Shown in pieces: positions 26,314 to 34,656 of a stretch of DNA of 64,000 bases (positions within the stretch are counted from its first letter, which is position 1; every line of letters starts with the position of its first letter). Made by a program: the position numbers and the translations under genes. The stretch is from Paenibacillus lignilyticus (lineage in GTDB: Bacteria; Bacillota; Bacilli; Paenibacillales; Paenibacillaceae). The stretch covers positions 158,880-222,879 of the forward strand of contig NZ_JAGKSP010000010.1 in assembly GCF_017942085.1 (NCBI RefSeq), written 5' to 3'. Under the pieces are notes generated by a model. It ran no database searches. It was not told where the DNA came from and saw nothing but the letters and a program-made list of their open reading frames with translations.

Positions 26314-27636
26314 CTACACTTGTGGGAAAAACTGAGGCAAATAATCTTTGTTCGCTTCGAGCATCTCGTCCAGCAGTTTAATGGCGACATCCACGTTTGG
26401 TACCAATGGATGATGAACCATCGCTTGGAGCGCGATATCGCGGCTGCCGGTGACAGCTGCTTCTATTGTAAGCTGCTCGTAGGTTTTAACGGCATGAATT
26501 AATCCTTTCACATGCAGAGGCACATTCGTCAGCGGCAGCGGAAGCGGGCCTGTCTTCGTCACGACACAGTTGACTTCGATGGATGCGCTGTCCGGCAGGA
26601 AGTCGATCGTACCATTGTTAGCGACGTTAAGGGTTTGAATATCGTTCTTGCCGTTATAGAGCGACTTCATGAGATTAACGGCAGCCTCGGAATAGTAAGC
26701 GCCGCCGCGCTGCTCCAGCTGCTTCGGTTTCTCGTTGAGCTCTGGATCCGCGTACAGCTGGAACAGCTCATCTTCTACGCGTTTCACTACCGCTGCGCGA
26801 TTGCCGTCCTTTTTGAAGGATTCTTGCTGTTCGGCGAGCATCTCGTCCGTCATATAGAAATACTTCAGATAATAGGAAGGCAGTGCGCCCAGTGAGCGGA
26901 GGAAATCCGGATTCCAGCCCGTCTGCGGGACGTTCTTGCCGCTGAAGCCTTCCGTATTGTTCAGCAGCTCGGGAAGCTTATCTACGCCGTTAACGTCTAC
27001 GCGAGTAACCCAGTGCAGGTGGTTTAAGCCCACGAACTCGGTGTAAATGTGCTCAGGCGCCGTGTCATATGTGGTGGTTAGCCATTTGGTCAGACCAATC
27101 GGTGCATTGCATAGGCCGACGCTGCGTACGTTGGAATGGGTGTGGATGGCTTCCGTTACGATACCCGCAGGGTTCGTGAAGTTGAGCAGCCACGCTTGAG
27201 GTGCCAGTTCCTCGATGTCTCGGCAGATATCCAGCAATACGGGAATTGTCCGCAATGCTTTCATCATGCCGCCCGGGCCGGTCGTTTCCTGCCCAATCAC
27301 GCCGTATTTCAGCGGAATGGACTCGTCTCTGCCGCGCGCCTCGAGCATGCCGACGCGCATCTGCGTGCTGATGAAATCAGCGCCTTTGATCGCCGTGCGG
27401 CGATCCGTCGTCAGATGCACCTCGATCGGAAGGCCGGAGCGCTCCACCATGCGTTTGGCTAAATTGCCGACAATGTTTAGCTTATGAAGTCCTGCCTCAA
27501 TATCGACGAGCCACAGCTCGCGTACCGGAAGCTCATGATGAAAACGAATAAACCCTTCAACCAGCTCAGGGGTATACGAGGAACCGCCCCCAATAACAAC
27601 AACCTTCAAACCGTCTGCCACTCTGGTCACATCCAT
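26314..27636 (-). CDS. 6-phospho-beta-glucosidase-type glycosidase, GH4 family
   Basis: A 440-residue NAD- and metal-dependent glycoside hydrolase. The NAD motif is VVVIGGGSSYTPELVEG. NFTNPAGIVTEA and GLCNAPIG (metal-ligand Cys) with GLNHLHW (metal-ligand His) are GH4 signatures. GH4 enzymes hydrolyse 6-phosphorylated glycosides by an oxidation-elimination mechanism. It is the third gene of a LacI-kinase-GH4 operon with a 20-bp gap to the kinase. No PTS gene is near, so the phosphorylated substrate is probably made by the neighbouring kinase. The ATG start at 27636 has only a weak GGA site; a GTG two codons later is possible. Confidence 0.92.
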   Translation of the reverse strand: MDVTRVADGLKVVVIGGGSSYTPELVEGFIRFHHELPVRELWLVDIEAGLHKLNIVGNLAKRMVERSGLPIEVHLTTDRRTAIKGADFISTQMRVGMLEARGRDESIPLKYGVIGQETTGPGGMMKALRTIPVLLDICRDIEELAPQAWLLNFTNPAGIVTEAIHTHSNVRSVGLCNAPIGLTKWLTTTYDTAPEHIYTEFVGLNHLHWVTRVDVNGVDKLPELLNNTEGFSGKNVPQTGWNPDFLRSLGALPSYYLKYFYMTDEMLAEQQESFKKDGNRAAVVKRVEDELFQLYADPELNEKPKQLEQRGGAYYSEAAVNLMKSLYNGKNDIQTLNVANNGTIDFLPDSASIEVNCVVTKTGPLPLPLTNVPLHVKGLIHAVKTYEQLTIEAAVTGSRDIALQAMVHHPLVPNVDVAIKLLDEMLEANKDYLPQFFPQV

Positions 27637-27656
27637 TCCAAATAGTTAGTTAAGCT

Positions 27657-28640
27657 TTATAATTTGATATCATCGAATTCGCCAAGCGCCCGCATGCGGT
27701 CATAAACATCCTGTTCAATCGTTAAGCCGTCTGCTTCCATGGCAGACCAGACAGCGCCGAACACCGGATCGACTGTCAAAGTAACGAGCGTTGCCGACGG
27801 CGCAGCGGCCGATACAAGCTCTTCAAGCGGCCCGCGAATCCAGCCTCCGCGATCACCGCGGGTCAGCAGACTGCCTGCGAGCACGACATCGAAGGTCTCG
27901 CCAGTCATCCCAAGACGCCGAGCGACGGCGACTACCGACTTGCCCAGCTCCGTCCCTTGATGGCGAAGGATAGCAATCGCGGCTTCATCCCCAAGCGCCG
28001 CTGCTTCGAATAGCAGCTTCGTGACATCAATCGGCACTTTCTTGTCATGATCGAGGAAATCGTGAAACATCGTCTCTACATCCTGATAGCCCAGGTAACG
28101 AAGCAGCAGATCCGTGAGCAGCGTTGGTTTCTCCCGGCCATCCCAAGCGCGGATTACCGTGCGGAATGCTTCGATGTTCAGTGAAGCGCCTCCGCCGAAA
28201 TCGCCATGCATATATTCGAAGCCGCCGCACTGCAGATGGACGCCTTCCCTGTTTCGGCCGGCGCAGTTGGTGCCGGTACCGCAAATGACCGAAATTCCGT
28301 AGGAACGGTCCGTTCCCGCACGAAGGCCGATCATCGTGTCGCAAGTGATCGAATAGCGGGGCAGGCCGATCGCGCTCACAATCGGATGCAGGATGCGATA
28401 ATCCGCTTCCCGGTCAGCGCCTGCAAGACCGAAATAAGCATGCTGTATATCCTCGCGGTTGAGTCCTGCTTGTGTCAGTGCCGCGGATACGGCTTCCGCC
28501 AAGTGGCGAGCGGCGCCTTCGGCATCAAGCTGATGATTGCCGTTTCCGCTTTGACCTTTGCCAAGCACATTGCCTTGTTCGTCGGTGAGCAGGGCGTGCG
28601 TTTTCGTGCCGCCGCCGTCGATGCCCAAATAATAAACCAT
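27657..28640 (-). CDS. BadF/BadG-type sugar kinase (N-acetylglucosamine kinase-like)
   Basis: A 327-residue ASKHA-fold kinase. The phosphate-1 motif is YLGIDGGGTKTHALL, followed by a GNGNH segment, then GLAGADRE and SVICGTGTNCAGRNREG, the latter typical of N-acetylglucosamine kinases of this family. FDVVLAGSLLTRGD binds adenosine. I chose the ATG at 28640 because AGGAG is eight bases upstream; the GTG at 28649 directly abuts it. The position between a LacI regulator and a GH4 glycosidase suggests it phosphorylates an imported amino sugar or a disaccharide, giving the 6-phosphate that GH4 needs. Confidence 0.88.
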   Translation of the reverse strand: MVYYLGIDGGGTKTHALLTDEQGNVLGKGQSGNGNHQLDAEGAARHLAEAVSAALTQAGLNREDIQHAYFGLAGADREADYRILHPIVSAIGLPRYSITCDTMIGLRAGTDRSYGISVICGTGTNCAGRNREGVHLQCGGFEYMHGDFGGGASLNIEAFRTVIRAWDGREKPTLLTDLLLRYLGYQDVETMFHDFLDHDKKVPIDVTKLLFEAAALGDEAAIAILRHQGTELGKSVVAVARRLGMTGETFDVVLAGSLLTRGDRGGWIRGPLEELVSAAAPSATLVTLTVDPVFGAVWSAMEADGLTIEQDVYDRMRALGEFDDIKL

Positions 28641-28697
28641 TATTGCCACTCCTGTCTCAGTAGGCTACCCATAGTAATGCTTGTTTCAATAGATGAA

Positions 28698-29714
28698 TTA
28701 AGTATGTTCCTGCCGGCTTTGCTGCTCAGCGACTCCGGTTGATTGGCGAAGGACGAGCTCTGGATCGATCCGCAGATTGGCTGCGCGCTTCATCGATCCG
28801 TCGATTCGTTTGAGCAGCACTTCCGTAGCGGCTGCTCCGATACGGTCTGCAGGCTGCCGAATCGTCGTCAGGAGGGGGCGCAGCAGCGAAGCGACCTGTT
28901 GATCGTCATAGCCGATAACGGATACTTCATCCGGAACACGGATCCCAGCCTCCATAAAGGCATTGATAACTCCGATGGCGATATAATCATCGCCGGCGAA
29001 GACCGCGCCCGGAAGCAGCTGCTCTTCGATCCACCGCCTAGCCGTTTGATAGCCGAACTCAGCCGAATACTCGCCTGAAACGAGCTCGAAAGGCCGGAGG
29101 CCGGCTTCTTGGAGCGCTTCCATGAAGCCGTTGCGACGTTCGCTAGTGCTTCTGAACATTTCGCTGCCGCTGAGATGCGCAATGGATGTATGCCCAAGCT
29201 CAATCAGGTGTTTGGCCGCGGTGTAACCGCCCTTGTAATTGTTCACTGTAATCGAGTAGGTATCGTTCTCCGGCTTCTGGTTATCGATAAGGACGTAAGG
29301 AATATTCCGTCGTTTCATTTCAATAATATAATGGTCTTCTTCAATCGGCGAGAGCAGAATGATGCCGTCCACGCGATCCTCTTGAATCAGGTAGTGACTC
29401 TCCTCCTGACGGATGCTCTTCGTCACGGCGACAGCGAGGAAGTAGCCCTGCTCTGCCAGAATGCCGTTAATCTCATTCACGATTTCATCGAAGAATGAAT
29501 CCTGCATGGTGGTCATGATGAGACCGATGATGCCGGTCTTGCCTCGGGCGAGGCTGCGTGCTGCCGCACTTGGGCGGTAATCGAGCTCCTTCATCACCTC
29601 AAGCACCTTCTGCCGATTCTTCTCGCGCACAGATCCTGCACCGTTAAGCACGCGGGATACCGTGACAACGGAGAGGCCCGACTTCTTGGCGACATCGAAA
29701 ATACTTACCTTCAT
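28698..29714 (-). CDS. LacI-family transcriptional regulator
   Basis: A 338-residue repressor. The helix-turn-helix reads SIFDVAKKSGLSVVTVSRVL followed by NGAGSV, with the hinge YRPSAAARSLARGKTG. The ligand domain follows the family pattern (IIGLIMTTMQDSFFDEIVN, VDGIILLSP, RRNIPYVLIDNQ, GYDDQQVASLLRPLLTTIRQP). The first gene of the operon, it is preceded by two LacI-type operator sites and so is probably autoregulated. Its effector is expected to be the sugar handled by the kinase and glycosidase. Confidence 0.93.
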   Translation of the reverse strand: MKVSIFDVAKKSGLSVVTVSRVLNGAGSVREKNRQKVLEVMKELDYRPSAAARSLARGKTGIIGLIMTTMQDSFFDEIVNEINGILAEQGYFLAVAVTKSIRQEESHYLIQEDRVDGIILLSPIEEDHYIIEMKRRNIPYVLIDNQKPENDTYSITVNNYKGGYTAAKHLIELGHTSIAHLSGSEMFRSTSERRNGFMEALQEAGLRPFELVSGEYSAEFGYQTARRWIEEQLLPGAVFAGDDYIAIGVINAFMEAGIRVPDEVSVIGYDDQQVASLLRPLLTTIRQPADRIGAAATEVLLKRIDGSMKRAANLRIDPELVLRQSTGVAEQQSRQEHT

Positions 29715-29743
29715 GCGTATGCATTCTCCTTCGATAAGTAAAA

Positions 29744-29755
29744 TTAAAGCGTTTA
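29744..29755. promoter_or_regulatory. LacI-type operator site 1
   Basis: TTAAAGCGTTTA has the central CG and flanking A/T of LacI-family operators, 30 bp upstream of the regulator start. Site 2 at 29818 has the same core in the opposite orientation. Confidence 0.55.
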
Positions 29756-29817
29756 TACTTTAATGCAAAAAAATATAAAATCAAAGCCCAACACAAAGTG
29801 ATTCATTTCGTTCGAAA

Positions 29818-29833
29818 GTTAAAACGCTTAAAC
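29818..29833. promoter_or_regulatory. LacI-type operator site 2
   Basis: GTTAAAACGCTTAAAC is a nearly symmetrical site whose reverse complement contains TTTAAGCGTTTT, matching site 1. The two lie about 75 bp apart, around seven helical turns, which would suit DNA looping. Confidence 0.55.
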
Positions 29834-29961
29834 TTTTTGTTTCTTTTCTTATTGTAGAGGAGGCTTCTTGATTTTTCAAGCTTAATTTCCGGCTCATTCT
29901 TGTACAAGCCATCGCAAAAAGCATATAATAAATCCAAAATTAGCCGCGGGGAGTGTTTGAC

Positions 29962-30222
29962 GTGAGTGCCAGCTACAAGAACTGTCAAAGCTGCGGCATG
30001 CCTATAGCTAAAGGCGATAAGAACGGCACGGAAGCCGGCGGAGCGAAGAGCTTCAAGTATTGCATCCACTGTTACGCAGATGGCAAATTCACTTTGCCTG
30101 ATCTAACGGCAGACGGCATGAAGGCGCATGTGAAGGGCAAGCTCGCCGACATGGGGTTTCCGAAGTTTACGACAGGGTTCTTTACACGCGGCATTCATAA
30201 GCTGGAGCGCTGGAAGAGCTGA
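29962..30222 (+). CDS. Putative zinc-ribbon protein
   Basis: An 86-residue protein with a four-cysteine zinc ribbon formed by CQSCGMPIAKGD and YCIHCYADGKF, then a helical segment LTADGMKAHVKGKLADMGF. This matches the family named putative zinc ribbon domain. The GTG at 29962 follows CGGGGAG with an eight-base spacer; an in-frame GTG at 29953 overlaps that site. Monocistronic, with a terminator shortly after. Family members are often linked to regulators, but no function is established. Confidence 0.8.
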   Translation: MSASYKNCQSCGMPIAKGDKNGTEAGGAKSFKYCIHCYADGKFTLPDLTADGMKAHVKGKLADMGFPKFTTGFFTRGIHKLERWKS

Positions 30223-30250
30223 CGAGCGCAAGAGCTGCTTTGGCGGAGGA

Positions 30251-30281
30251 AGAGACGGACCCCGGGTCTTGTCTCTTTTTT
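30251..30281 (+). terminator. Rho-independent terminator
   Basis: AGAGAC-GGACCC and GGGTC-TTGTCTCT form the stem, followed by TTTTT, about 30 bp after the zinc-ribbon gene. Confidence 0.85.
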
Positions 30282-30358
30282 GTTGGAATCACGACTGTTT
30301 TTGCAACTGATTCGTATGAAGTGGTATGGTGTAAAGAAGCACTAGTAGGAGGAAGAAC

Positions 30359-31618
30359 ATGGCGAACGATTCGAGAAAAAATAAACATATTGCCAATATA
30401 TCGCTGGGTGTCATGGCGACGGGCTTCGCAGCTACGATTCCTTTTAGCGGCGCGGGGCTCAGCTTGCTGCACGTCGGCTTCGAGGCCGGCGTCATCGGGG
30501 GGCTGGCGGATTGGTTTGCGGTGACGGCGCTGTTTCGCCATCCGCTGCGCATTCCGATTCCGCATACGGCGCTGCTGCCGCGCAATCGCAAGAAGATGTC
30601 GGACGGCATCGTGCGCGTGCTGGAGGATCGGCTGCTTGCCAAAGAGAGCATGATCGAGAAGCTGCGGCAGATCGAGCTGGCGAAGCAGCTGCTGCCGGCC
30701 CTTCGTCAGGCGGCTCATTCGGCTGTGCACAGCGAGCGACTGCCGCATCTGCTCGAGGGAGCGCTCAGGGCGATCGAGCTGGAGAAGCTCGTCCCTGTTC
30801 TCTCGGGGGAAATTCGCTCCGCGGTGGAGCGAATCGATCTGGAAGCAGCGCTTCGCGGCTTCCTGCGAAACGCGGTGGAGAATGGCGTAGACGAACGCCT
30901 GCTTGATCTGCTGCTGGAGCGCGCGGAAGAGTGGGCTAGCACGGAAGGGATGCGCCGCGAGCTGGGCAATGCGGCGATGCAGCTCGTGAAAGGGCTCAAT
31001 CTGGGCGGCTTGATGCAATTTGCCGTCAACGCGTTCATCGGCTATCTGGATGAGGATCGACTGGGTACGATGCTGCAATCCTTTATTTTGACGAAGATCC
31101 ATGAGCTTAAGGTACAAGGCACCGACCGGCGCGCCGTTATAATGAAGCATCTGCATCAAGGGCTGGAGATGTTGATCTCGCGTTTGGCCGAAACCGGACA
31201 GCTCGATGCGCTGCGAGACGAGCTGCTCGCATCATTTGATCTGGATGGCGAGATGACGCGGTTGTTCGAATCCCTGCGCGAGAAAGGCATCGCATTCCTC
31301 CATTCGGAGGATTTTGCAGCCAAAGTATGGCCGATGCTGGAGAGCCTGCTCGATCGCTTGGAGGAGAATCGCGGTTTAGTTCAGGATGCCGAGCAATGGC
31401 TGAAAGGGCAAATCGCCGGACTCATTGAACGCAATCACGCGAAGATCGGCTCGTTCGTGAAGGAGAATCTCGATCGGCTCGACAATGATCAGCTCGTGGA
31501 GTTAATTGAAGATAAAGTGGGGCAGGACTTGCAATGGATTCGGGTCAATGGCGCCGTTTGCGGCTTCCTGATCGGGCTGCTGCTGCGGTTAATTGAAATG
31601 GGCTTCGGTTATAACTAG
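30359..31618 (+). CDS. DUF445 family membrane-associated protein
   Basis: A 419-residue protein. The start follows AGGAGGAAG. A hydrophobic N-terminus (ISLGVMATGFAATIPFSG) with the signature GVIGGLADWFAVTALFRHPL and IPHTALLPRNRKKMSDGIV identifies DUF445 (YheB-like). The middle consists of long helical, charged repeats. A C-terminal helix (INGAVCGFLIGLLLRLIE in essence, VNGAVCGFLIGLLL here) gives a second membrane anchor. Members are predicted membrane scaffolds of unknown function. It has its own promoter region after the preceding terminator, and no co-transcribed partner. Confidence 0.85.
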   Translation: MANDSRKNKHIANISLGVMATGFAATIPFSGAGLSLLHVGFEAGVIGGLADWFAVTALFRHPLRIPIPHTALLPRNRKKMSDGIVRVLEDRLLAKESMIEKLRQIELAKQLLPALRQAAHSAVHSERLPHLLEGALRAIELEKLVPVLSGEIRSAVERIDLEAALRGFLRNAVENGVDERLLDLLLERAEEWASTEGMRRELGNAAMQLVKGLNLGGLMQFAVNAFIGYLDEDRLGTMLQSFILTKIHELKVQGTDRRAVIMKHLHQGLEMLISRLAETGQLDALRDELLASFDLDGEMTRLFESLREKGIAFLHSEDFAAKVWPMLESLLDRLEENRGLVQDAEQWLKGQIAGLIERNHAKIGSFVKENLDRLDNDQLVELIEDKVGQDLQWIRVNGAVCGFLIGLLLRLIEMGFGYN

Positions 31619-31772
31619 CGGGAAGCAGCAGGCAGTCCGTTCTATTTCGCCTTATTTGCGAGAAACGGCAAATTAGTGAGGTAGAAGGAGACTGCTTGCG
31701 ATCGACTCCATTGTAAGCGTTATATTCGCGCCAGTTGGCTGGAAATGAGAACGAAACCGTTTGCGGCATTCC

Positions 31773-31801
31773 TTTACAAAAGACATGCGCAGGCGTAACA
31801 T
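31773..31801 (+). promoter_or_regulatory. Promoter upstream of the c-di-AMP riboswitch
   Basis: TTTACA and TAACAT are separated by exactly 17 bp, placing the transcript start about ten bases before the aptamer. The preceding 31619-31770 stretch shows nothing recognisable. Confidence 0.55.
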
Positions 31802-31817
31802 ACGATTCATGCTTAAT

Positions 31818-31966
31818 CTTCTGCTATAGCGCTGAATTTCTGAACAGAAATCGGGGGAACCACTCATCTGGGGTGAATCTTGAAGAACAGACCGTTTGGT
31901 CGATGCTTTAAGTAGGGCGACTCTCACGCCCGAATCCGTCAGCTAACCTCGAAAGCGTATAAGAGA
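31818..31966 (+). promoter_or_regulatory. ydaO/yuaA-type c-di-AMP riboswitch
   Basis: The conserved aptamer blocks appear in order: ATCGGGGGAACC (31849), GGGGTGAATC (31870), AGTAGGGCGACTCTC (31911), GCCCGAATCCGTCAGCTAAC (31928) and CCTCGAAAGCGTATAAG. The outer helix pairs GCTATAGCGCT-like sequence with AGCGTATAAG. This is the ydaO class, which binds cyclic di-AMP and usually turns genes off by transcription termination. A terminator follows 50 bp downstream, before the tandem KdpD-N gene. Ligand identity is from the known class; function here is inferred. Confidence 0.93.
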
Positions 31967-32014
31967 GGCAACGATTGTCCGTGCAATAGACACTTTTTAT
32001 GATAACTTGTGCCT

Positions 32015-32074
32015 AGAAGCCGCGAGAGGCGTTCCTCTGTGTTAAAGAGGCAATTCCCTGCAGGCTTCTTTTTT
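32015..32074 (+). terminator. Riboswitch expression-platform terminator
   Basis: AGAAGCC pairs with GGCTTCT around an internal AGAGG/CCTCT hairpin and is followed by six T. It lies between the aptamer and the KdpD-N gene, as expected for an off-switch at high c-di-AMP. Confidence 0.88.
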
Positions 32075-32166
32075 GTGCTGTTTATAAGGCAAGGATGGAC
32101 ACAAAGAAGAATAAGTTTGCGAAGATTATGTAAGTTTAAAGATGTAGAAAGGAAGGCGAAGTTGTC

Positions 32167-34497
32167 ATGGCTGGTTACCGCCGCAAAACCCCTGAAGAAA
32201 TGCTCTTATCCATCTCCAAAATTCATCGCGGCCGTCTTAAAATTTATGTTGGTGCCGTGAGCGGCTCAGGTAAAACCTATCATATGCTGCGTGAAGGCCA
32301 AGCGCTCAAGCAGCAAGGCATTGAGGTTGTCATCTGCGCAGTATCGACGATGCGCCGGCCCGAAACGGTGGAACAGCTTGCTGATTTGGAGCGGATCCCG
32401 AGCATTCATTGGCATAAGGGGGACGTGGAGAAGAAGGATCTTAATTTGGATGCCATTCTGGAACGGAATCCGGAGGTGCTGCTCGTTGACGGACTCGCGC
32501 ACGAGAACCGTCCGGAAGCGAAATTTCCGACGCGTCTGGAGGACATCCAATTTCTTCTGAGTCACGGGATCAGTATCATCACAACCGTGAATGTATACGA
32601 ACTCGAAGGGGTAACCGAGCTTGCGCAGAAATTGACAGGCATCACAGCGGAATGTACGGTGTCCGCGGATCTGCTTGAATTGGCGGACGAGGTGCGGTTA
32701 ATCGATGCTTCGCCGGAAACGATTCTGTCCCGCCTGAACGAAGGGCGTTTAAACAATATTAAAGATCCCGGGCTGCTCAAGCGCGGGAACCTTGGCAAGC
32801 TCAGGGAGCTTGCCCTGCGGCTGATGGCCGAAGGCGTGAACGAGTCGCTGGAGAAATACCGCGAGGAGCAGGGCTTCATCGGGCCGTCCGGCGCTACGGA
32901 ACGCATCTTGGTAGCGGCGCAGTATCACTGGAACGGTTCGATTTATATCCGGCGCGGTCAGCAGATCGCCAAGCGTCTTGGCGGCGATCTGGAAGTCGTC
33001 GTCTTCGTCGATTCCAGTCAGGAGCCTACGAAGGAAAGAGAAGATTTCAAACGCTCCATTCTGAAGCTGACCGAGAAGGTGGATGCCGGCTTTAGAGAGA
33101 TTTTGGTCAATAATAGAAGACAAATCCCGCGCGCGCTCATTAAATACGCGATGCTGATTAATGCGACCCGCATCGTTATGGGGCATTCCAAGCAGACGCG
33201 CGCACAGGAGATTGCTCAGGGCTCTATCGCGGGCAGCGTGCTGAAACAGATGCGCAACATTGACGTTTTCTTCATGGCGGACAGAGCCGAGCATGAGGGA
33301 GAGCGTGTACTTCCAACGAAACGGGCGACGCCGAAGATGACCGCCGAGCCGTACCGGAGGCTGAGTGCGCAGGAGGTAGAGAAGAAGATCGAGCGGATTC
33401 GCCGCGGTAAATTCAAGGTTTATGTCGGCGCAGCGCCGGGAGCGGGCAAGTCCTATATGATGCTTCGCGAGGGCAATGATTTGCTTCGCAAAGAAATCGA
33501 TGTTGTGGTTGGCCTTATGGAGACGCATGACCGTGCGGAAACGCAGGACCAGGCCGGACGTCTTGAAGTTGTGCCTCGTCTGACCATTGACGGCGATGGC
33601 CGGGTTTACTCGGAGATGGACGTGGACGCGATTATTGCGCGCAATCCCGAGGTTGTGCTCATCGATGAGCTGGCCCACACCAATGCGCCGAGCTGCCGGA
33701 ACAAGCGGCGGTACGAGGATGTGCAGGAGATTCTGAATGCCGGCATATCGGTCATAGCTACAATGAACGTGCACCATCTGGAAAGCTTGAAGGATGCGGT
33801 GGAACAGATTACGGGGACAGCCGTGAAGGAGACGGTTCCGGACATGATGCTGCGCCTGGCCGATGAGGTTGAGCTGATCGATGTGGCGCCGGACACGCTG
33901 CAGCAGCGGATGCGGGAAGGCCATATTTATAAAATGTGCGACGTTGAGGACGCGCTCTGCGGCTTCTTCAAAACAGGCAATCTGATTGCGCTGCGCGAGC
34001 TTGCCCTGCGGGAGATCGCCGACGACGTCGATGAACGTTTGGAATCGTGGGAACGCAACGGCTCGCTGCGCGGCCCATGGCGGCGCCATGAATCGATCTT
34101 CGTTGCGGTAACGGTGAACAAGAAAGCGGAGCGACTCATTCGCCGCGGCTTCCGAATTGCGCATCGCCTCAAAGCGGATTGGCATGTTCATTATGTGCAA
34201 ACGGATGCGGTGCCGGGCGAAGAGGAGCGGATTGAAGAGCTTCAGGAGCTGACGGCGCGCCTTGGCGGAACGTTCGAGGCCGAGCGCAACGTCTCGCGTA
34301 ACGATGTGCCTGCCGCTTTGCTGGCGAAGGCGAATGTGCTGAAAAGCACGCAAATGGTACTCGGTCAATCCGGTCAGGGCTTCTGGAGCAAGCTGCGCAA
34401 TAAATGCGTGGTCGACACCATTTTGCGTGAAGGAAGGCACATGGATGTGCTTGTTGTAGCGGATTTTAATCCAAACATCGAAATCGGAGAAGAATAG
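32167..34497 (+). CDS. Tandem KdpD N-terminal/USP-domain protein
   Basis: A 776-residue protein made of two head-to-tail copies of the KdpD sensor N-terminus, each followed by a universal-stress-protein (USP) domain. Copy 1 (1-385) has Walker A GAVSGSGKT and a degenerate second motif VLLVDGLAHENRPE. Copy 2 (from about 395) keeps the canonical GAAPGAGKS and VVLIDELAHTNAP with RNKRRYEDV. The transmembrane, HisKA and ATPase parts of full KdpD are absent, and no kdpFABC or kdpE gene is nearby. In other Firmicutes the KdpD USP domain binds c-di-AMP. Here the gene also sits behind a c-di-AMP riboswitch, so potassium or osmotic control is likely. The divergent first copy suggests specialised regulatory and catalytic halves. 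Confidence 0.9.
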   Translation: MAGYRRKTPEEMLLSISKIHRGRLKIYVGAVSGSGKTYHMLREGQALKQQGIEVVICAVSTMRRPETVEQLADLERIPSIHWHKGDVEKKDLNLDAILERNPEVLLVDGLAHENRPEAKFPTRLEDIQFLLSHGISIITTVNVYELEGVTELAQKLTGITAECTVSADLLELADEVRLIDASPETILSRLNEGRLNNIKDPGLLKRGNLGKLRELALRLMAEGVNESLEKYREEQGFIGPSGATERILVAAQYHWNGSIYIRRGQQIAKRLGGDLEVVVFVDSSQEPTKEREDFKRSILKLTEKVDAGFREILVNNRRQIPRALIKYAMLINATRIVMGHSKQTRAQEIAQGSIAGSVLKQMRNIDVFFMADRAEHEGERVLPTKRATPKMTAEPYRRLSAQEVEKKIERIRRGKFKVYVGAAPGAGKSYMMLREGNDLLRKEIDVVVGLMETHDRAETQDQAGRLEVVPRLTIDGDGRVYSEMDVDAIIARNPEVVLIDELAHTNAPSCRNKRRYEDVQEILNAGISVIATMNVHHLESLKDAVEQITGTAVKETVPDMMLRLADEVELIDVAPDTLQQRMREGHIYKMCDVEDALCGFFKTGNLIALRELALREIADDVDERLESWERNGSLRGPWRRHESIFVAVTVNKKAERLIRRGFRIAHRLKADWHVHYVQTDAVPGEEERIEELQELTARLGGTFEAERNVSRNDVPAALLAKANVLKSTQMVLGQSGQGFWSKLRNKCVVDTILREGRHMDVLVVADFNPNIEIGEE

Positions 34498-34589
34498 ATT
34501 CAGGGGTTTGGGTACACATTTATTCATGACCGTGGATATCCATTTAATATGGTAATATGTGAGATTACCTGACAATTTAAAAATTTAAA

Positions 34590-34618
34590 TTGAAACAACC
34601 CTCTTTTCTTGATAGAAT
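34590..34618 (+). promoter_or_regulatory. Promoter of the amino acid ABC operon
   Basis: TTGAAA and TAGAAT are separated by 17 bp, 39 bp before the binding-protein start codon. Confidence 0.6.
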
Positions 34619-34656
34619 CTTTAGTGTATTAAAGATAACTGGTAGGGGGAAGCAGA

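Noticed and set aside
26126..26335. 69-residue frame across the Fur box
   Set aside because: It starts before the Fur box, has no ribosome site and runs through the opposing terminator; the 22-codon ORF in another frame has the real ribosome site.
32749..34575. 608-residue minus-strand open frame opposite the KdpD-N gene
   Set aside because: His/Arg/Gln/Leu-rich shadow without domains; the plus strand has full family motifs and the riboswitch.
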